Shown in pieces: positions 1 to 10,400 of a DNA stretch of 64,000 nt; position 1 is the first letter of the stretch; each line of letters begins with the position of its first letter. The notes below the pieces were generated by a model, which saw only the letters and a list, made by a program, of their open reading frames with translations, ran no database searches and had not been told where the DNA came from. A program made the position numbers and the translations under genes. The stretch is from Pythium myriotylum (lineage: Eukaryota > Oomycota > Peronosporomycetes > Pythiales > Pythiaceae), in NCBI GenBank assembly GCA_023091665.1, contig JALJCQ010000001.1, positions 186,001 through 250,000 of the forward strand, given 5' to 3'.

Positions 1-329
1 GCCACCCAATAACCCACGGAAAGGGGGCGATTCTCCGCCGCTAATTCCGTGGGAGTCAGTCCACAATTTTTCCTCCTTCTCACAGAAGCCCCCTGATCCT
101 CCCTCAACAGTAGCCCGTCAGTATCTCGAGGAAGTTACTAAGAGTTTCGAAGTGATCAGTCTGGTCGATCGGCCGCCTGTTTTGGGTACAGTCGCGATCC
201 GAAGTGATCAGTCTGGCCGAGGGCCGGGTGGTTTTGCCTGCGCTTCCTGCCAAGTTCCCCGTAGGAGTTCTCCAGGAGCTTCATCGTCTTCAAGCCGTTC
301 TTTCTCGCTGCCTCTAGACTTGTGAGGGT

Positions 330-2410
330 CTAGTTGTAGTGTCGTGTCAGAGTTCCGGGTCTCCGCTTCAAAGAAGTTGTGATATCCGGGTCTGAAGCGA
401 GTGTTCGAAGCACGCAAGATCCACCCCTTTCCTGAGAATATTGTTGCCGTCGGTGACTCAAGAGCGAGCCTACGTACGCCAGGTGCCCGTTTTTGATTCT
501 GCCACACGACATATGCATCGCCTCAGCCCACCACTGGCGATCGACGTTCCTGTACATCATCATCGACCGAGCCATCTCGGTAATGGTCCTGTTCATTCGC
601 TCTGCGACTCCATTTTGCTGCGGTGAATACGGCACGGTGAGTTGGTGTACGATCCCGTTCGTCTCACAAAACAACTTGAACTTCTTGTTCACGTATTCAC
701 CCCCGTTGTCCGTGCGGAGGTATTTGATCTTACCACCAAGCTGATTTTCCATGCGCGCCTTGTAGATCTTGAAATGATTCAACACCTCCGACTTGGTCTT
801 TAGAAAATAGATCGCGACGTACTTGGAGTAGTCGTCGATGAACGTGACCGCATACTTCGCCTTTCCACGGGATGGAGCTTTCATGGGGCCCATGAGATCA
901 CTGCGCACCAGTTGTAGCGGTGCCGTCGTCTTCAGTGATCCACGTGGGCCAACGGGAAAATGCTCAACAGTCATCTTGCCCTGGGCGCACGCGTCACACA
1001 TCGTCGTCATTCGTTCGCTGGACACCTGCGCCGGAACCCCAACACTGGTCCGCACGATATCCTTCAGTCGCGTCGCCGAAACGTGGCCTAGCCGAGCATG
1101 CCACAACTCAAGCTGATGGTCCGACGTATTAGCACCATCACGTTCAACAGGCTCGTTGACCACAGAGCCTGGCCACACACGGATTGAAAGGGTCTCGTCT
1201 GCATCATCATCCATTGCCACGTTATCCACGTGGTCTTCAACATGATTCGCTGCCTCAGCTTGCATAGTGTACGATTTCGCAACCCGAGGGACCTCCAACA
1301 GTTGCCTACCGTGGCGCGTAATCACACAGACGTCACGCTTGAACAGCACTTCGGCCGACTTGTCGGTCAGTGCTGACACCGAGATGAGGCGTTTGTCCAA
1401 TCCTGGCACGTGTAGAACACCGGTGAGGGTCACACGACTCCCGTCGCTAGCCTTGAAGCTGACGTCACCGGACCCGATCGCGTGCAGCATGTTTCCATTC
1501 GCCATGGCAATGGCAACATTCACGGCAAAAACTTCATAGTTCGCGAGGTCTTTGCGAGCGAAAGTCATATGGGACGTGGCGCCACTGTCCACGAGCCAAC
1601 CCACTACACGGGAGCATGTCACAGAAAATACATGCTCGTCAGATTGACCCTTCGAACGACAGTCCGCTTCCTTGTGACCGATACGGTTACACTTGAAGCA
1701 CCGACCCTTGAACTTGCCCTTGCCCTTCGCTGAGTGATGGTTACGCTTGTCCTGGCCACGGTTGCTGCCAAACCGACGGCTGCCGCCCTTGCCGTGACCT
1801 TGGTTCGTGGCGCGCAGCGCGCTCTCGCTCACCTCCTTCTCCTCCATGCGTTCGTACTCACGGCGTAGCATCTCCATCGCCGAGAGCACCGTCACGTTGC
1901 TCATGTTCTCGAGTATCTTCACAATCATGTCGTAGTCGCTCGAGAGACTGCCGAGAAGCACCACGAGCTTCTCGTCCTCCTTCATCTCCTCACCAATCGC
2001 CTCCATGCTCATGATCAAGTTCTCGAACTTGAGCATGTGCTCGGAAATGTCATCGCCAGCACTCATACGGAACTCGTGGAGCTGTTTACGGATCGAGATT
2101 CGGTTGTGAAGGTTACTCTTCACAAAGTAACCCTCCAACGTCGCCCACGCCTCCAATGCGGTCTTGGCGTGACGAATCATCGTCTGGAACTGAGGACTGA
2201 GCATCCTCGCCACCAACGCAAGTGCCTTCATGTCGTTGACTTCCCAGGTAGGCGAGATGGTGTCGACGATACCATCCTTGATTTCGATATGGTTCCACAG
2301 ACCTTTACGGGCCAGCTCCATGCGGGGTTGAACCTCCAGAGAAAGTAGTTCGTCTCGGTCAGGATCGTGTTCGGGTTGGTCATGGTCGTCGTCATGCTGC
2401 TTGGGCTCAT
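330..2410 (-). pseudogene. Copia gag-protease-integrase, frameshifted and truncated
   Basis: The first frame (2410 to about 2325) encodes a typical gag start ending NYFLWRFN; it then needs a one-base shift near 2322 to continue as MELARKGLW and on through gag. Domains in order: UBN2-type gag, CCHC zinc knuckle CFKCNRIGHKEADC near 1650-1690, aspartic protease WLVDSGATSHM near 1570-1600, GAG-pre-integrase HARLGH...CDACAQGK near 990-1110, and integrase core with all three acidic residues visible (SDLMGP, RTDNGGEY, NGVAERMNR). After WWAEAMHM near 500 the copia similarity stops abruptly, so RT and RNase H are missing. The element cannot be autonomous. Confidence 0.8.
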
Positions 2411-2414
2411 AACC
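2403..2414 (-). promoter_or_regulatory. Copia primer-binding site (initiator tRNA-Met half molecule)
   Basis: The minus strand reads GGTTATGAGCCC immediately inside the LTR. This is complementary to the anticodon arm of eukaryotic initiator tRNA-Met (GGGCUCAUAACCC), the internal primer known from Drosophila copia, rather than to a tRNA 3' end. The ATG inside it (2410) is in frame with gag, but the next ATG at 2395 is an equally likely gag start. Confidence 0.75.
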
Positions 2415-2827
2415 TATTAATAGGTCAGAGGAACTAGACTTGTTGTTGTAGTGGTTGTTACTTGCGTGGTAAAATGGGAAGTGAGATTGATGTGTTTATA
2501 ATCCTTTGTGTTCTTCCTACGTTGCTCTCCTAGATGTCCTCTAGGAGGCTCATGCACTAGGCAGCTCCCTGTGGCTGCTCTTGGTATACAATAATGCAGT
2601 ACATGCAACAATAGAGAGCGAGTTGCCGGCGACGCTCCCGTTGGCGTCGCCATGTTCACGGAGTCCATGCCGGTGTCACACGGGCTGATCACGAGTGAGC
2701 ATGCTTGTCCCACGGAGCCCCGGCTCACCAGGCTCCGGCTCATCAAGCCCCGGCTCATCATGTGCTTGATCACCCCAACGCTGATCACGACAGCGGGCTG
2801 ATCACCGGTGGACTCGCTGAGCAACAC
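2415..2827 (-). repeat. 5' LTR of the copia element
   Basis: Read on the minus strand the segment begins TGTTGCTCAGCG and ends at the primer-binding site. It carries a TATAAA box around 2495-2500, a suitable distance from a transcription start in the R region. Its U3 part contains short repeated modules built on GATGAGCCGGGGC and GTGATCAGC, possible promoter elements. The inner edge is set by the PBS; the outer edge rests only on the TGTTG start, and no partner LTR is available to confirm it. Confidence 0.65.
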
Positions 2828-3811
2828 ATCTCAATTTGACATTAGCGAGATGATTTCAAATTCATTAATTGTGATTTGTCTCGCGCGGACATCTCAAAGT
2901 TTTCTTTTTTAACAAGTCGGATCTTTCATCTGGTTGAACACGTGTGGGCAGGGCTCCACAAACGTACTTTTGACAATCGTCGGAGATCGGGCGTCGAGAC
3001 CGACAGTCAATCATTGCAATATCACAATCTTTCCAGAGCATTATTGCAGCTGGAGAATGACATATCGGACAGCTTCGAGAAGCTGCGCTGCAACACAACC
3101 CGAGGAGACACGAATTGCCTTTCGTCGCATCACCAAATCAACCAATGAGGTGTCTCTTAGGACAGGAATCCCCAAGCTATTAGGATTCACCTTGGTTGAA
3201 CTCAATAGACTCCATTGCATCATCACAGGAATCCGAAAAATACCCGGTTCTTTTGGATTGACGGATTGCCCAGTCTCAACAACAGGGCTGCAATCCACAT
3301 AAAGGAGATTTTGCGACTCCTGCATGAAGACACACACAAAAAACAGCCAAAGATTCTATGGGAATTCGATGAATCTTGGCTCAAGATTTGAATGCTGGAA
3401 CAATCATCGACAATTTTGACGATCTTGAGACAAATCAGATTCTGACCTAATTGGAGTGAGTAGTTAACCCTTTTGGCCGAGTCGTTTAGCCGTCTCACAT
3501 TTAGTTTCTTTTTTTTTTTTGAGAGAGGGGGGGGGGGGGGGGCGCTGATGGGTGGGCGTTGGGCGTTCTACCGAGATTAATTGGCAATCGTCAACAACCC
3601 AAAGAGGAATCCATCCGTGTATTTTCGCGACTGTAAGTCCGATATATAAGCCCCAGTCCTAAGAAAGGTTAGTGGTCGGTGCGGTCGGACTCGTCGCTGC
3701 GCTCCGAACCAGCCTTGGACAGGAGACGTCTTCGTTGACAGACCTGCGGTCGAGATCGTGCCCGCGAACGAAGTTAGAGAGACCCAGACCGAGGACATTC
3801 CCCCAGCTCTT

Positions 3812-3848
3812 TCTCTCTCTCTCTCAAACTGTTTGAGAGAGAGAGAGA
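3812..3848. repeat. Perfect TC/GA inverted repeat
   Basis: An 18-base arm (3812-3829, TC repeats ending AAAC) is followed by a single T and its exact reverse complement (3831-3848, GTTTG then GA repeats); the GA run continues to about 3861. It could form a cruciform or hairpin. It may be a microsatellite that expanded symmetrically around a short palindrome. Confidence 0.85.
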
Positions 3849-4619
3849 GAGAGAGAGAGAGTTATTATGTTTGAGTAAAGCAGAATAATTCACGGCGCGC
3901 TTGTCGCAATGAGCCAGAAACTCTGGTGCTGACTTTGACTTTGAAGGTGAGGTCTATTGGATCGCACTAATTATGGTCCTATAGCCAGGTCTAACGAGTA
4001 CGGCGCTGATCAAGCGGCTCGAGTGCGGTATACCATGCAGAAGTGCATAAAGTAACGAGAGGGCGTCGCGCGAGGGCCTCTTGCCCACGTCATGCTACCC
4101 GCGGCGGCGCCAATCTAGATATCATATCTCGAGACAGAGTTGCAGACAGGGCTGCCAACACGACCGATCCTTCGTCGCGTGGAGACAGCGATCCACGGCG
4201 AGGAGAGGCAGAAGTTGGACGCAGAGGAGAGGAGATAGAGTGCACCGAAACGATGTTGACTCACAGAGTGGAGCGTGGCCTAGGACAACCACAAGCTCAC
4301 ATGACAAACTAACGCCGGCAGCCACCATCAGGACGGGCTAGAGGGCCAGGACAACTCCAACGACCAGAGCTTACCGCACGTGCGGTTTCCTCTACTGCCA
4401 CTTCCGTCTCCTCCGTACAGCAGGCCACACTCGGCCGAAGCCGAGAGGCTACGAGCCAAGGCCTATGCACAGCGGCGGCTGGCAAGAAGAGGTGGGGAAT
4501 GAGAGTGCGGTTCTGGCTGGAGATGACGGATGGCGAGGAACTATTCTGGTGCGACATGAACGAGAAAAGAGAAGCAAGGCCGCAAAGCGGCCGCCTCAAG
4601 ACACTAGACTGATGCAAGT

Positions 4620-4870
4620 GAAGACAATTGAGATCATTCTGTGAATCCTAACGACTTGGTTGGCTGGACATGCAGACCTTATAGGAGTCAGCATGGTGAG
4701 CCGGTGAAGGCCACCATGGGCGTTGGTCGATGTTGAGCAAATTGAACAAGTCAGCACGGCTGTTTTGGGAAGTGAGGGGGGCGAGGGTGGTTTCTCCACT
4801 CGGTTTCATGCCGAGTTTGAAGGCACGATAGATTGGCGATGGTGGTCTCAACCTTGCTCAAGCAGCGGCG
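4620..4870 (-). repeat. RNase H-encoding repeat, 3' end (inverted copy)
   Basis: Read on the minus strand, this segment matches 5680-5935 and the 3' end of the copy at 12877-13480: a decayed coding end (NLLNIDQRPWWP, compared with LLANDLRPWWP in the better copy), a stop, then the shared tail with TTAGGATTCAC and CTCAATWGWCTTCAC. It lies downstream of the small cysteine-rich gene in the opposite orientation to the copy on that gene's other side. Confidence 0.7.
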
Positions 4871-5540
4871 CGCAACCAAAGAGTTGCAGAACACGCAAAA
4901 GTGAATGGCGACTTGATACGCTCATCAGTCTGATCCAGATTATTACGCACATCGTCCCAACCCATCCTAATACTGACGTGGGGCACAATTCTATATCGTC
5001 ACTCGCACAGACATGTTTGTTCTACTTTAGTTCGTGTCTTTGAAGCTTTAGAGCACTGGAGTTTCAGTAGCCGGAGCTTCAGTAGCCTCTTTAGGCTTCT
5101 TGGTCTTTTTCACCTTCGGGGTCTTCGACTTCGGGGGCTTTGTGGCCTTGTCTGGCACTCCTCCGTGTGTGGCTTTGCAGTCTTTGGTACAGTTGTCGCG
5201 TTTCTCCGAACACTCCGTATTGGTTCCGGTACCATAGAGGGCATACCAGAGACAAGCGTTGAATGAATCGAAGCAGTCCGAGTTGCATTTCGTGATTCCA
5301 GAGTCGCCTTCCTTCGCGACTGTCGGCTTGGCCAAAATGGTGAGACAACAGATTGCGAGGGTTTGGAAAGCGAGGACCTTCATATCTCCTTGGGGTCAGT
5401 CTTCGGTGAGAAGTTTAGAAGTGAGCACCATCACTGGGCTCAAAACAACGTAAGCGCGAGATTCGGTCAAAGACAGCTCACATCTCCGGATGGTCTTCCC
5501 GAACAGGCACTGTCTACTTGCGTGTATATCTTCCAACCCG
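4850..5540. repeat. Segmental duplication carrying the cysteine-rich gene, copy 1
   Basis: This block (from TTGCTCAAGCAGCGGCGCGC on the left to about ATCTTCCAA on the right) is repeated in the same orientation at about 16550-17172. It includes the gene, its 5' leader and promoter region, and about 200 bases beyond the stop. The second copy lacks an internal stretch of about 200 bases. Confidence 0.75.
5048..5383 (-). CDS. Small secreted cysteine-rich protein (candidate effector/apoplastic protein)
   Basis: A 111-residue protein that I do not recognise as a named family. Residues 1-23 form a clear signal peptide (hydrophobic core FQTLAICCLTIL, likely cleavage after TVA). The mature part has exactly six cysteines, C33, C37, C44, C58, C65 and C69, spaced CX3CX6CX13CX6CX3C, a mirror-symmetric pattern suggesting an antiparallel helical hairpin held by disulfides. 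The tail, about residues 77-111, is rich in Lys, Pro and Thr and looks disordered. The ATG at 5381-5383 is the only one giving the signal peptide. A truncated paralogue lies at 16799-16993, with shared flanks, and RNase H-repeat copies face each other on both sides. Secretion follows from sequence; an effector role is inference from the repeat-rich setting and small, cysteine-rich form. Confidence 0.75.
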   Translation of the reverse strand: MKVLAFQTLAICCLTILAKPTVAKEGDSGITKCNSDCFDSFNACLWYALYGTGTNTECSEKRDNCTKDCKATHGGVPDKATKPPKSKTPKVKKTKKPKEATEAPATETPVL

Positions 5541-5679
5541 TCTCATATCCAGCGAGTGACGTCGCAATCGGATTAGTCCTCAAATGGCCGTGATCGCTGC
5601 AAATCTGGCAGCTGACTCTTCAATACAAGAACAGGCTTGTGGCACTGTGAATCGTAATCGACCGAAGTCTCGGCCTGGA

Positions 5680-5935
5680 CCCGCCACCCAAGGGCCCACA
5701 ACAAGATGGCCGGGCGACTCGGCAAACTCGGTACAACACCGAGCGGAGAAACCCCCCTTGAACCCCTTCGTTCCCAAGACAGCCGGGCTGCCTTGTCGAA
5801 CCTGCTCTACAACGACCTTCGTCCATGGTGGCCCACTCGTGTCCACCATCCTGACACATAAAGGCCTGCATGTACAGCCCATCAAGCTATTAGGATTCAC
5901 AGGATGAACTCAATAGACTTCACTTGCATCATCAT
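5680..5935 (+). repeat. RNase H-encoding repeat, 3' end (direct copy)
   Basis: Decayed end of the RNase H-type reading frame (NLLYNDLRPWWP, then a stop) followed by the family tail AAGCTATTAGGATTCAC and ACTCAATAGACTTCAC. It is the inverted partner of 4620-4870. Confidence 0.7.
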
Positions 5936-5939
5936 CACT

Positions 5940-6950
5940 GTGAATCGTAATCCGATCTCGAACAACACAAGCGCAATCCAAAGTTCGTTTCTAAGCGGAA
6001 GCTGACCCATGGGAATAGTAGTACCGCAAGTTGGTTGCGACTAAAACAGGTCAATTTGACGGTCAGGTCAGCGTCTTTTCTATGTGCAGGGCGTGACCTG
6101 TGGGGCCTCGGTCACTTGGTGGTCAGGCGCAGAAACATACTAATTTATTGGGCGAGCGAAGGACAAATCGTTCACAAAGTGCATTAGGTATTTAGTTAAC
6201 ATCATCTTGGTTGAGGAGTCCCCACTGCGATCTGAGTCATTCTCATCATTGTCGTGCATTTCGTGGGCCGAAAGCCCGCGCATGTCGTCAGGTGCAGATG
6301 GCTCATGAGACCCTTTCGATCGTTCTCCAGCGACGGGTGGGACGCATCAAAAGACTATTGGCGGCATGGTGTTAGAGATTGCGATCAGATCGATCTCGTT
6401 TTTTTATCGCGGTGATAGCATTTCCAGCGGCGTATGACGCCCCACCAATGCATCACGCGGACACGCGGAGTAAGTTGTGGGTAGGCTTACGATCCCAGGC
6501 GCCAGAGGGCAAGCCTGGAGATCTTGGAGGCGGCAAGCCGACGGACTTGGCCGCCGGTATCCGACGTGAGGGGAGAGATCAAGTTCCGAGAAGGCGCTAG
6601 GGCAGAGATATAGCTGTGCTCCTCACACTGCTGCACAGTCGGGGTGCTGTTGCCCGATACCAGAGCCGGAGCCGGCGCTGGCTCTGGAGCAGGAGTGCCC
6701 AACGCCCATGGTGCCGGTCCGTCACTAAAGGCGCAGTCAAACCGGCGGTGAAGGCGCGCTCGGGATCTCGCCTCCACTCCGCTTGAAGCCGGATGTGGAG
6801 CAGGAGCGGAAGCAGAAGCTGAGGTCAAAACCGACGACCACGAGCCAGAGTCCCCGCTGCCCTGCCCTTGCTGCCCTTGTCCTTGTCGCACTTGGACGGA
6901 CACGGTGTGTCAGCGAAGTCTCCTTCACCAAAAGTTACGCTCGACGAAGT
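5940..6950. other. Spacer with a diverged inverted-repeat unit, no gene recognised
   Basis: About 6009-6115 is the reverse complement, with divergence, of about 14127-14207 (shared blocks GTCAGGTCAGCGTCTTTTCTAT and TAGTAGTACCGCAA). The rest, up to the gypsy insertion, is Pro/Ala/Glu-rich when translated and resembles degraded transposon gag, but I cannot name it. The gypsy element is inserted in it after 6952. Confidence 0.5.
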
Positions 6951-6952
6951 TT

Positions 6953-7412
6953 TATGGTATGTCCAGGTGCTGGTTGCGATGCAAGTTTGCAAGTGAGTAT
7001 ATTTTGTCGCCACAAGTTTGGTCCTAGTTCCTACTGCCGCTGGGGTACATGGAAGAGGGCGCCCTCATGGGGACCATGGGGCGTCCTCTGTGGCGAGTTG
7101 ATGAGTCGCGCCGTGATGATGCTGCTGCTGCCAGGCGCACTCGTGCTGCGGGCAAAATGATGCCGTTCATGATGGTGCTGATCATGATGGTGCTGATCAT
7201 GATGGTGCTGATCATGATGGTGCTGATCATGATGATGCTGTTCCTGATGATGCTGATCCTGATAATGCTGTTCATGCTGTTGTAGTGTTCATGCTATTGG
7301 TTGTTGATGCTGTTGGTTGTTGCTGTTCATGCTGTTGGGAATGGTTGCTACGATAGTGGTTGCTGGCCGAGTGATCGGCTTGAACATGCTGAGTGAAGGT
7401 CGACACTCCACA
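6953..7412 (-). repeat. 3' LTR of the gypsy element
   Basis: Minus-strand ends are TGTGGAGTG and CATACCATA. It contains a 15-bp minisatellite (unit ATGATGGTGCTGATC, four near-perfect copies and several degenerate ones, about 7170-7280). It pairs at a constant offset of 5122 bases with 12075-12534. Confidence 0.92.
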
Positions 7413-7487
7413 ACACCCCCCAAAGTCGATCACTCAAAATCACCGAAATGTATCCATGTTCGTCACAGCTGATTTGTAACCATGGTG

Positions 7488-10400
7488 TTACAAGTGGGCA
7501 ATGGCATTTTCAAGTACGGGTACATCCCGAGCCGTGATGTAGGCGCGCACGAACACAGGCACATCCGAGTACATGTCCTGGAGTGGCTCCCACGAGTCTT
7601 CGTCGGCTTCAAGGCCACGCCACGCCACCAAAAGCTCCCACTGGCGTGTGGTGTTGTTGCGGCGATGATCGCGGATCTCGCGGACGGCCATGGTGAGCCC
7701 CTGGTGGGCGACATGGCGGCGGATCTCTTCTGTCTCGTTGAGACTCGCATCGTGGTAGAACTTGAGACGCGTCGCGTGGACCTCGTAGCGCTCGTTGGTC
7801 AATATGTGTTGGATCACGTAAGAGTAAGGGAGCGTCTCAGCGACGCGGAAAGGGCCCACCCAGCGGACCATGAGTTTGTTGCCGTCCAGACGGCTGTCAA
7901 CGCGTGACCAGAGTACATAGTCTCCGACATGGAAGTTGCTAGTGGTCCCGTGCTTCTTGCTGGCCATCTGTTGGAGGCGGCGCTTCTCCTTGGCGTCCAC
8001 CGCGTCCCGGTGCCACCCTGCGAGGCTAGCTCGCAGTTTCTCCAGCGCGGGAGCCGCCACCACGACGTCGATCGCGCGTACGCTGAGCTCATCGCTCGCC
8101 ACAGTCGGGCGGAGGATCGTGTCGAGCGCAGTCGCTGCGGACAGACCCGTGAAGAGCTCGACCGGAGCTCTGCCGGCCAGGCTTGCGACGGGAGCATGAT
8201 TCAAATTCGCTTGCACTATAGGAAGGATGTAGCGCCAGCTCTTCGTGTCCAGTTGCGCCTCTAGAAGCAGTGCGCGGATCACCTGTAGTATATCGCGGTT
8301 GAGACGCTCAACCGTACCATTCAACCATGGGGAGTAGACTGGAGTGAACGCCTGGACCCCCTTTAGCCGCTCACTCAACGTAGCCATGAGGGCGTTTTTA
8401 AAATGGCTGCCTTGGTCGGATTGCCATTTCTTGGCTGCCCCGTAACGCTTGTACCAGTCAAGGATGGCTTCTGCAGCGGTGTCACTTGTTGGTGAGTCAC
8501 AGGGCACCAGTTCACAAAAGTGGGTAAGTTCGTCCTTGAGGGCAAGGAGATATTTTTCGGTGCCGTATGATGGCCCCATGAACAGATAGTCCATGTGGAG
8601 CACCTCGTTGCGCTCAGTTGCTGCGTTGTGGTCGCCCCAATGGCGCTGCACGAGCTTCCCGCCCTTAATGTGCTTGCACAGCAAGCACTTCTGGTGGAAC
8701 CGACGCACGTGCTGAGTTGCACGGTCTATAGAGTAGTGTTGATTCAGCTGGTTCAACATGATGTCCTCGCCGCGGTGGCCTTGGACACCGCAGTGTGCGA
8801 CGATCAGAATGCGTTGGAGTAGCTCGTTGTCTGTCGTAGGGATCCACAACTTGCCGTCAACTAGAATCATTTCGCCCTCTCGTGCATAATCGGTACCATC
8901 CAGGTCCCTGAGGTGTAGTTGCTGTGCGGCGGTCACGGCGGCCACGGTTGGCCACTCAAACGTGTCGTCCTGGAGCGGTCTGAGCTCAGAGACGTGGCCC
9001 TGCGCCCGGGTACGAACCACCCGCACCGCTACCTCACGCTCGTGCTCGTGCTCGCGTTCGGCACGGGGTCCCCACCTGGACACCATGTCCGCCCATACGT
9101 TGTCACTACCCCGAATGTGCTCGATCTCATACTTGAGGCCCACCAGTTTGAACGACCACCTCTGTAGCTTTCCTCGTACGTGTTGCTTCATCTCTGTGTC
9201 GTTGTCAAATACTTTGATCAAATTAGCGTGGTCGCAGAACATGCGAAAACCGTTCGGTCGTTGGAGCAAATATTCGAGATCACCGCATGCGCGCACTATT
9301 GGGTAGGCCTCTTTCTCGATAACAGACCAGTTCACTTGCGCGCCACGGAAACATCCGCCTTTGCAGATTAACAGCTCGTGCTTTTGTTGCACAACGGGCT
9401 CACTCGCGTCCCACTGACGGACTTGAGTCACTATGGCAGCCCATCCTAGATCCGAGGCGTCTGTGAAAAGACAGACCTCCGCGTCTGCATGGGGAAACAC
9501 TAGCTCGTTCGGGCTCGCCAGCACGCGTTTAGCGTTCTCATAGGAATCAATCTCTTCATCGAACCAGGATAGTGTCACCTTCTTAGCCTCCCGTGCCTTC
9601 TTACTGTGGTTCTTGAGCGACAGGTCAAGCTTGTGCTGGAGTGGCTCGAAGATGCGAGCGTAGTCGACGACAGACTCACGCATCCACCCAGCAGCACACA
9701 GGAAGTACTGCAATTCACCAGCGTTCGCCGGCAGTGGCAGACTGGTCAGTGCCTTGACGCGGTCGGGGTCTTGCTGCATGCCATCGCCACTAATCACACG
9801 TCCGCACCAGGTCACACTCTTCGCATAAACCGTGCTCTTCGGTGCGCTCAACCTCAGGTTGTATCGACGGAGTTTCAAAAAGAATGCGCGTAGGTTGTCA
9901 AGGTAATCCTCATCACTCGATCCGTATACTACGACGTCATCAATCCAGATGATCACGCTGTGATAGAGTTCGTCCGCGAACACCGTCTGCATCTGGCTCT
10001 GGAAATGGAGCGGTGAGTCCATCGCGCCTTGCGGCACTCTTAATGGAGTGTAGACGCCGTCATCGGTCATAAAACTGAATTGCTCCTGGCAGCTAGGGTC
10101 CAAAGGGAACTGCCAAAAGCCTTTGAAGAGATCGAACTTTCCCAGCGCCTTGGCTCCCCGAACACGGTCCTTCGCTTTCGCAAGGTCAAGCATGGTGCCA
10201 GCTATCGGTACGGTCATAGCATTCACCGGTCGATAGTCGTTGACGATCCTGAAGTCGTTCTCTGATCCGCTCTTCTTCACCAATATAGTTGCTGACGCCC
10301 ACTTGCTGTGATTATTCTTCTTGATCATGCCAAACCGCTCTAGGTCCTCAACATATTTCCGCATGAATTCGCTCTGCGCCTCAGGATAGCGCCTCTGGCG

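Larger units (their letters stand above)
1..2827 (-). mobile_element. Truncated Ty1/copia LTR retrotransposon
   Basis: A copia-order element on the minus strand: 5' LTR (2415-2827), primer-binding site (2403-2414), then gag, protease and integrase reading down to about 500. The reverse transcriptase and RNase H that should follow the integrase are absent; below about 500 the sequence changes to a segment I cannot align with copia pol, and no 3' LTR is seen before the window edge. The remaining 1-500 stretch has a short direct repeat (CGAAGTGATCAGTCTGG near 150 and 199). The left boundary of the element is therefore unknown and the call 1 is only the window edge. Confidence 0.8.
2828..4980. 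other. Repeat-rich spacer, no intact gene
   Basis: No convincing gene. It holds a solo copy of the RNase H-repeat 3' tail (about 3177-3222), a 16-nt G run near 3526-3542, an LTR-like stretch with a TATATAAG box near 3640-3650, a long GA/TC inverted repeat (3812-3848), and strongly degraded RNase H-repeat coding sequence between about 4040 and 4600. Confidence 0.55.

Noticed and set aside
7024..7285. Met/Ile-rich short proteins in the gypsy LTR
   Set aside because: They are translations of the 15-bp minisatellite and occur identically in both LTRs.
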